The notes below the pieces were generated by a model. That model was not told the DNA's origin. It searched no databases and saw only the letters and a program-made list of their open reading frames with translations. A stretch of 64,000 bases of DNA from Cotesia glomerata. Taxonomy: Eukaryota > Arthropoda > Insecta > Hymenoptera > Braconidae. The translations under genes and the position numbers were made by a program. Below, piece after piece: positions 1 through 10,801 of the stretch. Numbering within the stretch: position 1 is the stretch's first letter; each line of letters begins with the position of its first letter. Location of the stretch: assembly GCF_020080835.1 (NCBI RefSeq), contig NC_058166.1, forward strand, positions 11,433,672-11,497,671, given 5' to 3'.

Positions 1-43
1 CCGCGATCCCACAATAAGAACAATATATCGGTTATGTGCTCTG

Positions 44-829
44 ATTAAAAAATCTAATTTGAAATGATTTAAAATAATTTGAAATAATTTAAAAGCATCT
101 GATTCGAATACTATATAAATATACAAAAGTTTGGAAAATCCAAAAGTGTACGCCTCATAACGCTCATTCATTTTTTAAGAAAAAATAAATTGTGTAACTG
201 ATAAAAAAAAAGAAAATTATAATTAAGTAATTTCTTACAGAGTATTTTTTTTTTTTTAATATCAGTGCCCTTTTTTCTTGTTATATGCGCACGCAGTCTA
301 AAAAAATCTAGCTTTATCAAGTGGCGCCATAGTTTTCACGTGACAAATAAGAAAAATTCGTTTGTCTTTGTACGGTTATATCGTAATAAATTTTAATAAA
401 AATTCAATTTAAAAAAAAATACGTAAACTAGGCTACTGATATGAAATGCGGACCCAGTTCATCGCATTCGTAAACTAATAAAAAAGGTCCGGTCTTGAAA
501 TATCAATTTGTTCGGGAGTAATCATTGGTACATCCAAAATGGGGTGATATCCGGACGTCCACGTAAAATTTTTTTCAAAACGTTTTTTTTTTTCAAAATA
601 GCTACATGAAATGATTTTAGAAAGTAAAAGATGGTTTAATTTAAATGTTTTCTCCGTGTACATCTACTTATATTATTGTATAAGTGTAATATGGTTGTGA
701 TAGAAACATTTAAAGATCACAAAATTGCTTGACCTTGACGAGTCGAGTATAAAGCACAACCTCACGCGCTTCGCGCTATGAGGCGTGCAATTAACATAAA
801 GGTAATCATTTCAAATCATCTTTCTGAGT
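44..829. mobile_element. unclassified insertion in Helitron copy 1
   Basis: This 786-bp block is absent from the matching Helitron at 43620-45717, so it is an insertion or was lost there. It has weak inverted ends: TTTGAAATGATTTAAA near 58 against ATCATTTCAAATCATC near 806. It also has an internal pair, ACGCCTCATAACGC near 150 against GCTATGAGGCGTGC near 774. No coding sequence is seen. Confidence 0.4.
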
Positions 830-944
830 CAGGGTGATCAGCAAAAATAACACGTATGTAAAATTCTTAGTCCGTTGACTGAATAACTACATGTAATGTT
901 AAGTTTTGGAAACCTTACAATGACTTTTTTCCCGCTGCTAGAGA

Positions 945-1404
945 TAGATAGATAGATAGATATTTATTATTATGCCAAGGCTATAATGGCCGAATGGCAA
1001 ATACAAAATTACATATTTGATAATATACAGTACAAATAACGATAAACATTATTTATTTAACTACTTATTTTAATATTGATTGATTAATTTTCAATCTATT
1101 TATATTTTGTGTATAATATTTAGATTTTGATTTAACTGAGAAAATAACTAAAAATCATGTTTTTGCTCACATACAAAATTCAATTAGCAATTTGTTGTTA
1201 TGTCCTACTTTGTTGTTAACAATTTATATTTTTGGTTTATTTCATACAATTTTCAAACAATATTAGATCTTAAATGACGAACAATTATCATATATCTTAC
1301 AATGACTTTCTTGATATTAGGATACAATAATTTAAATATCTAAATTAAACAAGTAATCAAATAATCTATTCTTAAATGCTTCAAGACTAGTTGCGTTTAT
1401 TATT
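945..1404 (-). mobile_element. 5'-truncated non-LTR retrotransposon 3' end (likely)
   Basis: This 460-bp block interrupts Helitron copy 1. The other Helitron copy reads straight through at 44186 (GCTAAAGAGACG). The left edge is a (GATA)n run followed by TTTATTATTATGCCAAGGCT, which looks like the reverse complement of a LINE 3' UTR with a short-repeat tail. A short AGAGA target duplication is possible at the two edges. No reverse transcriptase is present. Confidence 0.45.
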
Positions 1405-1837
1405 TACAAGAGAGACGTTTGTTGTAAGAAATTTTTAGTAAATGTTATTAAAACTCAATAGACATGGCCTAAATGTTATGTTTCAAAAAGTCCTAGTTTA
1501 TAAACAACAACATTTTTAGTAGATTTCATAGAAATCTAACAATTTTGTTTTATGAAACCAATTATCATAACCAAACACTCGATGAGCATATAAATATAAA
1601 TTTTCAAGACTTAGTTTACCAGACATAATTAGCTTCTTTCTTAAAATATTTTTAATTGACGTTAAATCAACCAAATATTAAAGTTATGTAATAAAAAAAA
1701 AAGAAAATCGTATTAAAGAGAAATGAATAAAAAATGAGAATTATTTGTTTTTATTAGCGGGAAAAAATGTGTATAAAAGTAAATCGTAAAAAAATGAGAA
1801 AGGGTTGATAAAATCCAAAAAATAAGTAGCCTTTTAA

Positions 1838-2165
1838 GAGAACCTTTTAAAATTGGAATTTTTAGTTCCGCTTTTAACAGCAGCTGTGTTTGGGCATTTC
1901 CTGAGATATTTCCGGTTGAGAGAATTCATTTGAATATTTATAGGATTTTTAACAGGAGATTTAATTGGGCACTTCCGGCCAAATTTTGAATTTTCACCGG
2001 AAATACCCAAACTAAGCTTCTGTTAAAAAATTCTATGAAAATCAAATACATTGTCTCACACCAAAATATATCAGGAAATGCCCAAATGCAGCCCCTGTTA
2101 AAAGCGGAACTAAAAATTCCAATTTTAAAAGGTTCTCCACGAGAGTTACATTTTGGCACACCCTA
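1838..2165. mobile_element. fold-back hAT-type MITE (TAGGGTGTGCC family), left tip missing
   Basis: The two halves are inverted copies, for example AACCTTTTAAAATTGGAATT at the left against AATTCCAATTTTAAAAGGTT at the right. The right tip is TTTTGGCACACCCTA directly against a TA microsatellite. About 30 bases of the left tip are lost at the junction with Helitron sequence. Half copies of the same family lie at 32766-32975 and 45798-46030. Confidence 0.6.
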
Positions 2166-2243
<78 letters not shown>

Positions 2244-2248
2244 TATAT
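2166..2248. repeat. TA microsatellite
   Basis: Nearly pure TA dinucleotide run, with a few substitutions near its right end, lying between two TIR elements. Confidence 0.95.
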
Positions 2249-2249
2249 A

Positions 2250-2699
2250 CAGGGTGTCCCAAAAGTCACGGACGCCATTGTAGCATCTGATGAAAAAAAT
2301 AATTCTGAGACGAAAAGTCCTTAGCCATTTTTCAATTAACCGTATAGATAATTAATTATTAATTAAAAATAACGTCTCTTTATTAGTTAGAGAGAGAGAG
2401 AGCGCCAGTGTCCAGTAAAGTATGTGCCAAACAAAGACACAACTAACTGTATGACTAACTAGTTTCTATAGCTAACGTAGTCACACATATTTACTTACAC
2501 ATTCACACGTGCAAGCGTCTTCGTTGGAACGCACTTGACTTGACACTAGTGCTTTCTCTCTAACGCATAAAAGGACGTTATTTTAATTAATAATTAATTA
2601 TCTATGCATCTGATTAAAAAATGGCTAAGGAGTTTTCGTCTCAGAATTATTTTGTTTATCAGATGCTACAATGGCGTCCGTTACTTCTGGTACACTCTG
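2250..2699. mobile_element. TIR element CAGGGTGTCCC, full length
   Basis: Inverted arms of roughly 130 bp: CAGGGTGTCCCAAAAGTCAC at the left against GTAACGG...GGTACACTCTG read inversely at the right. Both arms contain the inverted ACGGACGCCATTGTAGCATC block. The element sits between TA repeats, so any target duplication is hidden. No coding capacity. A second copy lacking its right tip is at 41926-42354. Confidence 0.7.
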
Positions 2700-2700
2700 T

Positions 2701-2701
2701 A

Positions 2702-2773
<72 letters not shown>
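2701..2773. repeat. TA microsatellite
   Basis: TA run with scattered CA and GC interruptions, directly right of the CAGGGTGTCCC element. Confidence 0.95.
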
Positions 2774-2774
<1 letters not shown>

Positions 2775-2775
<1 letters not shown>

Positions 2776-2845
2776 TTTCCACCCACGCATCCGCCTACGC
2801 ATCCACCCACGCGTCCGCCCATGCATCCACCCACGCGTCCGCCCA
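2775..2845. repeat. short tandem repeat (CGCATCCGCCCA-like)
   Basis: About six degenerate 12-bp units of the type CGCATCCGCCCA. The same tract recurs at matching positions inside the Helitron at 43620-45717, so it is part of that Helitron family. Confidence 0.8.
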
Positions 2846-3152
2846 CACGTGGGTAGATGGAACTAAATTCTCAAAAAAGAAACGTAATACAAATTATTTC
2901 CTTCTATGCCGACAAAAAAACAAATGAATTAAAGAAAAATGTTCGTCTTTTGTTTTTATCAGCGGGAAAAAATGTTTATTAAAGTTAAATAGAAATAAAA
3001 TGGTGAAGGGTTGGTGGAATTCAAAAAATAAGTAGCCTATAACCATCTACAATTCATTTCGCGTCGAATGGTCCTAGTCCCATGTCAATACGTTCAGTAG
3101 TTTTTGCGTGATTGACGGTCTACGAAACCTACTTTCATTATATATGTATAGA

Positions 3153-5385
3153 TTTCTCATATGCGTTTTCGGCGAAAATTTACAAAAAATTTGAAAATTT
3201 TGATAATTGGTGGAAGTATAGGGTTTTAATTATTACTATTTATATTAGTTAAAAAACATGGAATCTAAAAATTTTTCAAAATATTTTTCTGTCAGTATTA
3301 TAAAAAGTTTCAAATTTTAAAGAGAATACTTCCAATACGAGACGATAATGACTGTCATTTATTGATAGTTATAATCACTAGCATCATTTTCAATCCGCGA
3401 TGGTAACTATTATCATCTTGTGATACGAAGATTAATATCTAATATTATAAGTATTAAAATAATGATAATATTACTTACCATAATGATAGTATTCTGGATT
3501 CTACCATAATTTGATGATAATTATTATCATAAATTTCTCATCGTGAGATTTTTTCACTTACGGAAGGTTGAAGTTAGAAAAGATCGAAGGTTCAAATTTT
3601 GGTAAAAAAAAACTCAATTATTTAAAAATTATACCCGGAAAAGACACATTTTATACGGGAATGTTACTGATAAGTAATTTTTTAACTTCAGAATTTTATC
3701 ATTCGACAAGGAATCACACTATCAGCATAAAATTCTTACAAAAATTTATAAAATAAAATATTTTATTGTTCAAATTAATTGTATTTGATTCAGAAACATT
3801 TTTGCTTTTTATAGAAGGCCAATAAAGCTCAAATTATCCATTTAAATTAGTTTTTTGCTTTAATTGATAGGTAAGTGTTAGGTCCTAAAAGGAAGGGAAT
3901 ACAAAAATGTATTGCTATAGAAATTTTTATGTAATCGAAGCTTTACTGTATCTAGAGGCTGTAGAAAATACAGAAGGTTCTTGGTCGTTTTTTCGTAGAC
4001 GTTAAAAAAAGAAAAATGTTCTTTTAGGCTCATCAAATTTCATGGTAATTTTTTCTCACATTTCTACGGTAGCTGTAACAAGATACTTAACGAGACAAAT
4101 CAATATTTTACAGCTCAGGTTATTTTTTAGCTCTCTTAGAATAATAAAACTTTGAAAATACATATCTTTTTTAGCAGTGTAATTATTGCCGGTCAGAACA
4201 AATTTTTCTAATTTAATTTAGCCTTAAGTAAATTTTAAATAATTAAATTTATCTTCAGTCAAAGTATTTTTTCGTTAGACTAAAATTCGATTTTTTAATT
4301 CTATAAAATGTTTTGTCAAAATGTTTGGATTTAGCTGAAATGTAAATGACTTTATTTAATTATTTGACATAAAAAATGACTAATTTTAATTAATAAAATG
4401 AAACAAATTGGTTTAAAGAAATAAAAAACAAGATTTAATAACAAGTTACACTTAAAATAAAAAATTATAAATATCTATAAAAAAAATACAACAATTTCAT
4501 CAAATACCTCCACTAATTTTGCAGAAAATAATTGTTTCTATTAATCACTCTGTTCTATTAAACTCACTAAAGTGAATTAATTTGAATTTGGCTTGTTATA
4601 AAATCTTGTTTTCAGTCCATTTATAAAATTATCTGAGTGCGGTAAATAATGCAACTAATATTATTGAAAAGTAAGTAAAATTCGCTTGCCTATTTTGACT
4701 AAGAAAAAATATCTTAAGAAATTGCTCATAATTCATAGTAATAAAAAAAAAAAATTATCAATTAAAAAAAAAATTATGATTAGCACCAAGTCTATAAGAT
4801 GAAAATTTTTTTAAGTATTTCAATATTCATTGGACTGAATATTAAATTTTAATTCCGAAAAAAAATAAAAAATCTTTTTTTTTTGTACATTCTATTTTTT
4901 ATAAAATTTTTTCTACTCTCTTGTAATTTCTTATGTAGTGCTTTAAAAAAAAATTAATCAAAATAAAATTAGAAAAAATTTATCCTGCCAGTAGACAAAA
5001 TTTCGAGAATATTCTGACTTAAAAAAATGAACATAGTAGTTTTATTATTATTTTAAATAGTAAGTTTAAATACATTTTAAATTATTACTTATATTTATAT
5101 ATATTCGTAAATTTATATTTAAATATATGAATCATTTATTTATAATAAATTTTTTTATCATTTAATAAAGAAAAAATTTCAAGATTTTAAAAGGTCATTT
5201 AATATAAAACTCGATCGAGAAAATTAATCTTAAAAATAAGCCCCGCGTGTTACCAAGTTACAAAATAATTAATTTAAAAAATCAATGAGATTATTAGATA
5301 AAAAAGTAAAAAATTCTAAAATGACAAGTATTAGAAAAATAATTTGGGCTTAAAAGATAAAAATCATTCGGTTTTACGATCTTGA
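3153..5385. other. AT-rich DNA with no gene seen
   Basis: No long reading frame, splice-supported exon, TIR or RNA gene could be supported. The stretch has many homopolymer A and T runs. The short frame near 3568-3756 has no recognisable similarity and looks like chance. Confidence 0.6.
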
Positions 5386-5389
5386 TCTC

Positions 5390-5575
5390 CAGCAGAGTTA
5401 GCAATCGAATGACAGCTACCTCTGGAGGTGGCAGACTCTTATATAGTATTCAAGATCTCACGAGTTCTACCAATTGCGGAAAAGTAGGGCATTGACTTCT
5501 TCAGGAGATTGGTCGATTAGTAGGTCGATAGATTCTTCATTACATCAAGCACCTGGTTCGAAAATAAGTGGAATT
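5390..5575 (-). pseudogene. possible decayed coding sequence, unrecognised
   Basis: This patch is GC-richer than its surroundings. Read on the minus strand it gives a protein-like run containing SIDLLIDQSPEEVNALLFRN, then a stop. After a frame change it gives PPPEVAVIRLLTLLEIKIVK. I do not recognise either peptide. It may be an old coding fragment, possibly of a mobile element, or chance. There is no intact frame. Confidence 0.2.
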
Positions 5576-5850
5576 CTTTGATCATTAAAAAACGTTATGC
5601 GTCATCCATAAATTACGAATTTATTACTATTATTATCATATTAAATTTTTTTTTTAAATCAAAATTTTTAAACTAATTTTTAAAGATTCTATAATATCTG
5701 AAAACAAAATTTCGTATGAAAATAGTACATGTCTATAAATATATGCATTGAATGTAATATAGCATATAGTAAGAGAGAAAATGTTAGAGCTAGGCTGAAT
5801 CACGCATCAAATTGTAGTTTGTAGGACGAAGAAAACGGTAAAAAATTATA

Positions 5851-6043
5851 CAGTCAATGCTCTCTGTATTTGACTCGCCCGTACAGGACCATTCTCTGTA
5901 TTTGACTCGTCCTTGTCCATAAGAGCTTGTCCATAAGAGCTGTCCATAAGAGCTGTGTAAAATCGTCAAATACAGAGGAAGAATGTGGTCAAATACAGAG
6001 AGCGGTCAAATATAGAGAGGTCCAATACAGAGAGCGTTGACTG
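5851..6043. mobile_element. CAGTC MITE (Tc1/mariner-like), copy 1
   Basis: Ends are CAGTCAATGCTCTCTGTATT and its inverse ACAGAGAGCGTTGACTG, flanked by TA on both sides. The motif CTCTGTATTTGAC and its inverse recur through the body. This copy is 193 bp, against 166 bp for the copies at 9989 and 10636, because the segment CCATAAGAGCT is repeated three times. Confidence 0.75.
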
Positions 6044-6045
6044 TA

Positions 6046-7340
6046 TATGCATAAAAGTAGTATGTGTTGATTGTGGGAAGAAAGGAAGAATAATGATAAT
6101 AGGGTCACTGTCAATGAGAGTGTCGTATGTACTGAAGAATGTATGTTGTATTTAGTGTACTATTATTGTGTTGGTACTTATGTCGATAGATATCACATTT
6201 ATTAAAAAATTTATTATATTAATAGTAATGGTAATAATAAAATAAAACTTTGATAATAAATAAAAAACAATAAAAAATTTGAAATCAAGTAAAAATTACT
6301 TGAACTGAGAAAAATTTATAACACCAAGAATTTTTTCCCTTGATTTAAGATGATCGAACTCTTTAAAATGATGTTATCAATTCAAATAATTTTTTGTTAG
6401 TGTAGTTTTTTTCTCTGAGGGTTGTTTTGATAAGAAATTCAGATTTAAACGTCGTACGATATTTAATTGTTTTTCCGCATATTTATTGAAATTCAATCGA
6501 TTAAATTTTTAATTAAATCATTTTTCGTATTACTTTTGCAATCGTAACTTATTATAATAAATCATTAAAACCTGTAAAAATATTCTTTATGGCCTAAGAT
6601 AATTTAATCTGGGCATAGATAGCTATATGTGATAATAAAATATAAATTTTTATATTGTATTAAACAGAAGTTGACCAATCAAATCAAGAACTAATTGTAG
6701 ATAATCTTTCAAAAGGGTAAACAAATGTTTTTAAGCTTTTAATATTCTTTTATTTATATCGTTAAATACATACAAAAAATTATTTTTGTAATTAAAATAT
6801 ACAATAATTAGAATAGTTAATTTCTTATTTTGTGGAATTAAATCAGTCTAAACTATCGACATATTTATTGTTAGAACTCATAATTTTAATTTTTTCAATA
6901 AAAATTGTTTAGGAAAATTTTTTTTCATAACCTTAAATTAATCATCGTTCTTGGTCTAGTGGAAATAACCAGTTTAGTTTTAAAAGTTATTTATTAATCA
7001 TTCGATTGTAATACATCGAGCACTTTTACGAAAATTTTTGAAGTTTGGGTAAGCAACACTAACAAAATTATGCAAAAGCTGATTGTTTACCGTATTCAAT
7101 GCGGTTATTATCATTATTTTTTGTTACCATTTTTATATTTATCATCATTATACTGTTTCTATAAAATATACGCCGAAAAACGTTATACATAAAATTCACT
7201 GAGCTTATTAAGTTTAAATTATTCAATAGTTTATTTTTGTATCACATCAAATTTTTTTGGTTATTTTTATAGTTCGATTTGTGTTACAATTTATAATTTG
7301 TTCAATTATTTAGATACGTCGTAAAATCTAATTGACTTAA
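6046..7340. other. AT-rich DNA with no gene seen
   Basis: I see no exon, RNA gene or TIR pair. The stretch lies upstream of the Osiris exon at 7964, but no first exon with a signal peptide could be recognised here. Confidence 0.6.
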
Positions 7341-7857
7341 AAGGGGTTATACGCAGTTGCAACGCTCAAAAAAAACTTTTTTTTTAATGAATTTTTTGGA
7401 CACAGTTTTTATTTTTCTATATATTTTTATATTTAAGATTTGAGAAAATTATTTCTATTTTTCTTTTTAACAATTTGGAGTGAAAATTTCAGTCAAAAAC
7501 GAAAAATTTTTTACAGATCAACGCCATTTTGTCAAAAATCAAAATTTTTCTTATTCCTTCGTCGAATACCTGTATTAATCTGACTTTCAAAAGAATTCAC
7601 TATATTTTTTGATTTCACATAATCCAAACTGCCGAAATGGAGATCACCGCCAAGCGCCTTTTTTTTAGAGGTCGTTTGGAACATCTTCTACAGGAGCGGT
7701 GCACATTAGTATTTTTACATGATTGACGTGCTATTGTATTCTTGAAAGTAGGCTTTATTTGAATAACCATCACTTGTAATTAATAAATAAAAACTGTGTC
7801 AATAAAAAATTCATAAAAAAAGTTTTTTTTTACCCTTGCAACTGCGTATAACCCCTT
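7341..7857. mobile_element. inverted-repeat element AAGGGGTTATACGCAG
   Basis: Terminal inverted repeats AAGGGGTTATACGCAGTTGC and its complement at 7838-7857 enclose 517 bp without coding sequence. TTAA lies immediately left (7337-7340) and overlaps the right end (7856-7859). A TTAA target as in piggyBac-like elements is therefore possible, but the termini are not typical. It sits about 105 bp before the Osiris exon and probably lies in that gene's intron. Confidence 0.6.
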
Positions 7858-7963
7858 AAAAAATATTAAAGCTTACAACAAATTAAAAAAATTATTAAAT
7901 TATTTTTAAAATCTAAATTTATTTATTTATATAGAAATAATAATAAATTTGATTTTGTTCCAG

Positions 7964-8298
7964 CCCGAACAAAACTAAAGAGAATGATGTTACCCGTATT
8001 ACTCGCCCTGAAGCTCAAGGCCCTGATAGTCTTGCCAATAGTGATAACTTTGATCGGTCTTGTGGGTATTAAAGGGCTCGGTGTGGGCCTAGCAGCTCTT
8101 CTTCTCTCTGGCGCAGTGGCCCTCAAGGCCCTTTTAACGCCCCCACCATCTTACCCGGCCCGCGTCAGCTACGGAATCGTCAAGCCTGAAGTCTACCACG
8201 AACACTGGCACCGATCTCAGGAGGAAGTCAACCAACCCTACAGGGGATGGGCGCCCGAGTTGCCGCTCGAGCCCTACCCTTACCATGAGCTACCTTGA
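7964..8298 (+). CDS. Osiris family protein, last exon only
   Basis: C-terminal part of an Osiris (DUF1676) protein, a family of insect secretory or endosomal membrane proteins expressed in cuticle-forming epithelia. The exon follows an acceptor (TTTTGTTCCAG at 7953-7963) in phase 1, as in the other two Osiris genes here, and ends at TGA 8296-8298. It starts with a basic stretch (ARTKLKRMM), then a long Ala/Leu/Gly/Ile hydrophobic segment (about residues 10-50 of the exon, with ALKLKALIVLPIV and GVGLAALLLSGAVALKALL), then a Tyr/His/Pro tail (VSYGIVKPEVYHEHWH). That order, basic then hydrophobic then YxxVKP-like tail, is the usual Osiris C-terminus. The exon carrying the signal peptide and cysteine pair was not found in 1-7963, so intron 1 is either larger than 7.9 kb or the copy is truncated. 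No orthologue number is assigned. Confidence 0.8.
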
Positions 8299-8362
8299 AG
8301 TCTTTATTGTAAATTTTAAGTTTTATTTATGTATAAAATATTTATGGTAATTATAAATTACA

Positions 8363-8368
8363 AATAAA
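8363..8368 (+). promoter_or_regulatory. poly(A) signal of the 8-kb Osiris gene
   Basis: AATAAA lies 65 bases after the stop codon in an AT-rich 3' flank. Confidence 0.6.
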
Positions 8369-8580
8369 AGACAATAAAAAATTTTTTATAATTTTCTAGA
8401 AACTTAATTTTTTTCATCCACGAACAAATTTTTATTTAACATGTCTAAAATTTTTTGATTAGAATTAAAATTATTTATTGAGTCTAAAATTTCAAAAATT
8501 TTGAGAAATCTATTTCCAGTCGAAGTTATGGCCCTATGTTAATATCAAAACAAATCTTCATTCCTACTTTTGCCCTACAC

Positions 8581-8990
8581 TGAGAGAAAATATAGCTCTC
8601 TGAAGTAGGAAAATCTAATTAAATAGCATCACCATGCACTATTTAATTGAAGTTTATTAACCTAAAATTATTTATTACATTAAACCCGAATACATAGTAA
8701 CTTAAGCTATTTTTAGTTGAATATAGGTTTCATAGTCCTTGATTGACCTTAACTCGGAAAACAGAAATAATAAGTTGAATAGCCCGTACCGGGGATTGAA
8801 CCTGAATCTTTTGGTTACGCACCAAGGGCTCTTCTAGTTGCTTCCTGAGACATAGTCCGTAACAACCTTTCAAGTATTTGATAATTTATTGTTTAACTCG
8901 ATAACAGCAAAATGATTATTAAAACATAGTCTATACAACTATCTATCAATAGTTACTTAAACTAATGCATAGTTCGAATAACTACAAAAA
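8581..8990. mobile_element. possible TIR or SINE remnant with tRNA-like segment
   Basis: Starts with TACACTGAGAGAAAATATAG, a terminus of the same style as the CACAGAAA and CACTGAAA elements nearby. On the minus strand, 8782-8855 is tRNA-like, with a B-box match AGGTTCAATCCCC and a 3' portion GGTACGGGC. No clear right end and no target duplication were found. A tRNA gene is unlikely because the acceptor arms do not pair. Confidence 0.35.
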
Positions 8991-8997
8991 AAAAAAA

Positions 8998-9570
8998 ATT
9001 AGGAAAACGGTTGACCCTGAAGGCCATCCCTGCAACTTCCCGCTAATTCCATACCTAGGCGTTTAAAATTGCACTTATGACGTTTTTGAGCTCTTCGAGC
9101 TCAAAAATCTTATCAAAGTTCGATGAAAGACGATTTTTAAAATTTTCAAACTGCTATAACTTTTGAATGAATCAACCGATTTTCACGCGGTTGGCGGCGA
9201 TCGATGTAGTTTTTTGAGCTCTATAAATAATTTAGAACAAAAAAATTGATCTAATGGAACATTTCGGAGTTATTAAAAAAAAACACTTTTTTTTGCAATC
9301 TCTCGAAATCTGCCGGTTCGAATTGGTTCCAACTTACAGGAAATCTAAGTTTGACGAAGACCTTTTGAATGACACCAACTGCGATCAAATCATTCAGAAG
9401 TTATAAGAGGTTTACACACACACACACACACCCTCGCGGGAATAGTCAAAGAAGCTGCCTAGGACCTTAAAACGTCGAGATCTGATGAAAACTCGATTTT
9501 TGCAAAACGAGGTAAAACCAATAACTTCCCGATTTTTCGAAAATCATTGATTTTCTTAGTGGGAAGTTAA
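8998..9570 (+). mobile_element. GTTGACC-family repeat, short copy
   Basis: Begins TTAGGAAAACGGTTGACC followed by CATCCCTGCAACTTCCCGCT, and ends TTCTTAGTGGGAAGTTAA. The AACTTCCCGCTAA near the start is the inverse of the end, so the element has short subterminal inverted repeats. It contains the family's GAGCTC hairpin, the block AACCGATTTTCACGCGGTTG and a short CA tract (9417-9432). Other copies: 16933, 49424, 52850, 53645, 60391 and 62653. No protein is encoded. Confidence 0.75.
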
Positions 9571-9663
9571 AAATTCAGAAAATTATATCTTTATACTTGT
9601 GACGATGTAATTCAGCTCACTATGCACTTTCCTCTCCTATAAGATAATGAAGTGAGCCTCGTA

Positions 9664-9886
9664 CACTGAAAAAAATAAACTTGATTCAAAATAAAAAACT
9701 CTTGAATCAAAAAAATGATTATGAAGAATTTCATCGTCTTGACTAAAGCAGAAAAAGTATTGAACTAAGGGATTTTACTTACCTTAAGTAAATTTTACTC
9801 GAATCAAAATTTTTTCGTCTTGATTCAGGATAAAATGAAACTCAAAAATGCTTTTCAAAGTTCAGGAGTATTTCTCTTGATCCAAG
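9664..9886. mobile_element. CACTGAAA MITE, right tip missing
   Basis: Starts TA-CACTGAAAAAAATAAACT and contains alternating TTGATTC and GAATCAA motifs like the element at 48880-49101. It stops at CTTGATCCAAG, where the CACGGAAA element begins, so its right terminus is missing or displaced. Confidence 0.45.
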
Positions 9887-9988
9887 TACACGGAAAGAAA
9901 ATTGTACGAAAAATTACGATGAAAACATCGTAATTTTTAGTATCGGACATTGCAGTGCCGGACCAGAACTCAAACATCGTAATTTATA

Positions 9989-10154
9989 CAGTCGACGCTC
10001 TCTGTATTGGACCTCTCTGTATTTGACCGCTCTCTGTATTTGACCACATTCTTCCTCTGTATTTGACGATTTTACACAGCTCTTATGGACAAGGACGAGT
10101 CAAATACAGAGAATGGTCCTGTACGGGCGAGTCAAATACAAAGAGCGTTGACTG
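9989..10154. mobile_element. CAGTC MITE, copy 2 (166 bp)
   Basis: Termini CAGTCGACGCTCTCTGTATT and AGAGCGTTGACTG, flanked by TA. The relative at about 20815 reads AATTAATACGATGCAAC straight through, giving an empty site with a single TA. Confidence 0.85.
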
Positions 10155-10214
10155 TACGATGCAACATCGTAAATTTCTATCACCCAAATTAAAAAGAAGT
10201 TTAGGTCACCGAAA

Positions 10215-10434
10215 TAGTATATTACACACCTAGGGAAGTAAAGTAAGAAATGTCTCAGATCACATGTAATTGTTGGCCGAGGCGAAGCCGAGGTCAACAA
10301 ACATGTGATCTGAGGCTTTCTTATTTACTTCCCGAGGAGTGTATACTATTTTTTTGTCCGACGAAGGCGGAAAGCGGCAACTTAGTTTAGCGCAGCGGGA
10401 CGAAAGTTGTCACTTTCCGCCCAGAGGGCAAAAA
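10215..10434 (+). mobile_element. double-palindrome element, copy 1
   Basis: Two consecutive palindromes. Palindrome A (10215-10348) runs from TAGTATATTACACACC to its inverse GGAGTGTATACTA, with the core CTCAGATCACATGT. Palindrome B (about 10351-10434) runs from TTTTTTTGTCCGACGAAGGC to a CAAAAAAA end, with the inverted block GGCGGAAAG/CTTTCCGCC. The relative at 20872-20880 lacks the whole block (GTCACCGAAAAAATAAT), so A and B entered together or one inside the other. Confidence 0.8.
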
Positions 10435-10435
10435 A

Positions 10436-10530
10436 AATAATTCTGTATCACCCAGGAATCGAACCCGGTGTCCTCTCCGCCACAAAGTCCAAGGTTTATC
10501 CCCTAACGCTATCGGAGGTAATATCTAAAT
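10436..10530 (-). other. tRNA-like module inside CACGGAAA element
   Basis: Read on the minus strand this has an A-box-like ATAGCGTTAGGGG and a good B box CGGGTTCGATTCCTGG. The acceptor ends (ATTACC and GGTGATAC) pair poorly. It is present in the same place in the second CACGGAAA copy (20882-20965), so it belongs to the element rather than being a host tRNA gene. Confidence 0.5.
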
Positions 10531-10635
10531 CTTCTGTTCAGTCACATAATAAGACCCTCGATACAGTAGTTGGTCATCTTTCGGTGGTGGCGTCGCAAAC
10601 TACTAGACCTTGTTTCTCTTTTATTAAAACGTATA

Positions 10636-10801
10636 CAGTCGACGCTCTCTGTATTGGACCTCTCTGTATTTGACCGCTCTCTGTATTTGACCACATTCTT
10701 CCTCTGTACTTGACGATTTTACACAGCTCTTATGGACAAGGACGAGTCAAATACAGAGAATGGTCCTGTACGGGCGAGTCAAATACAGAGAGCGTTGACT
10801 G
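10636..10801. mobile_element. CAGTC MITE, copy 3 (166 bp)
   Basis: Near-identical to copy 2 and flanked by TA. The relative at about 21066 reads AAAACATATAGTATGCG with no insert, giving a second independent empty site for this family. Confidence 0.85.

Larger units (their letters stand above)
1..3152 (-). mobile_element. Helitron copy 1, heavily interrupted, 3' end outside window
   Basis: Segments 1-43, 830-944, 1405-1837 and 2774-3152 match, in order, the Helitron at 43620-45717. Read on the minus strand, the 5' end is TCTATACATATATAATG at 3152, which fits the TC start of Helitrons. The matching copy ends in CTAG next to T. No helicase reading frame is visible, so this is a non-autonomous copy. 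It has been split by later insertions at 44-829, 945-1404, 1838-2165 and 2250-2699. Confidence 0.7.

Noticed and set aside
2621..2866. Open frames rich in Ile-Tyr and His-Pro
   Set aside because: They come from the TA run and the CGCATCCGCCCA tandem repeat, with no start context or homology.
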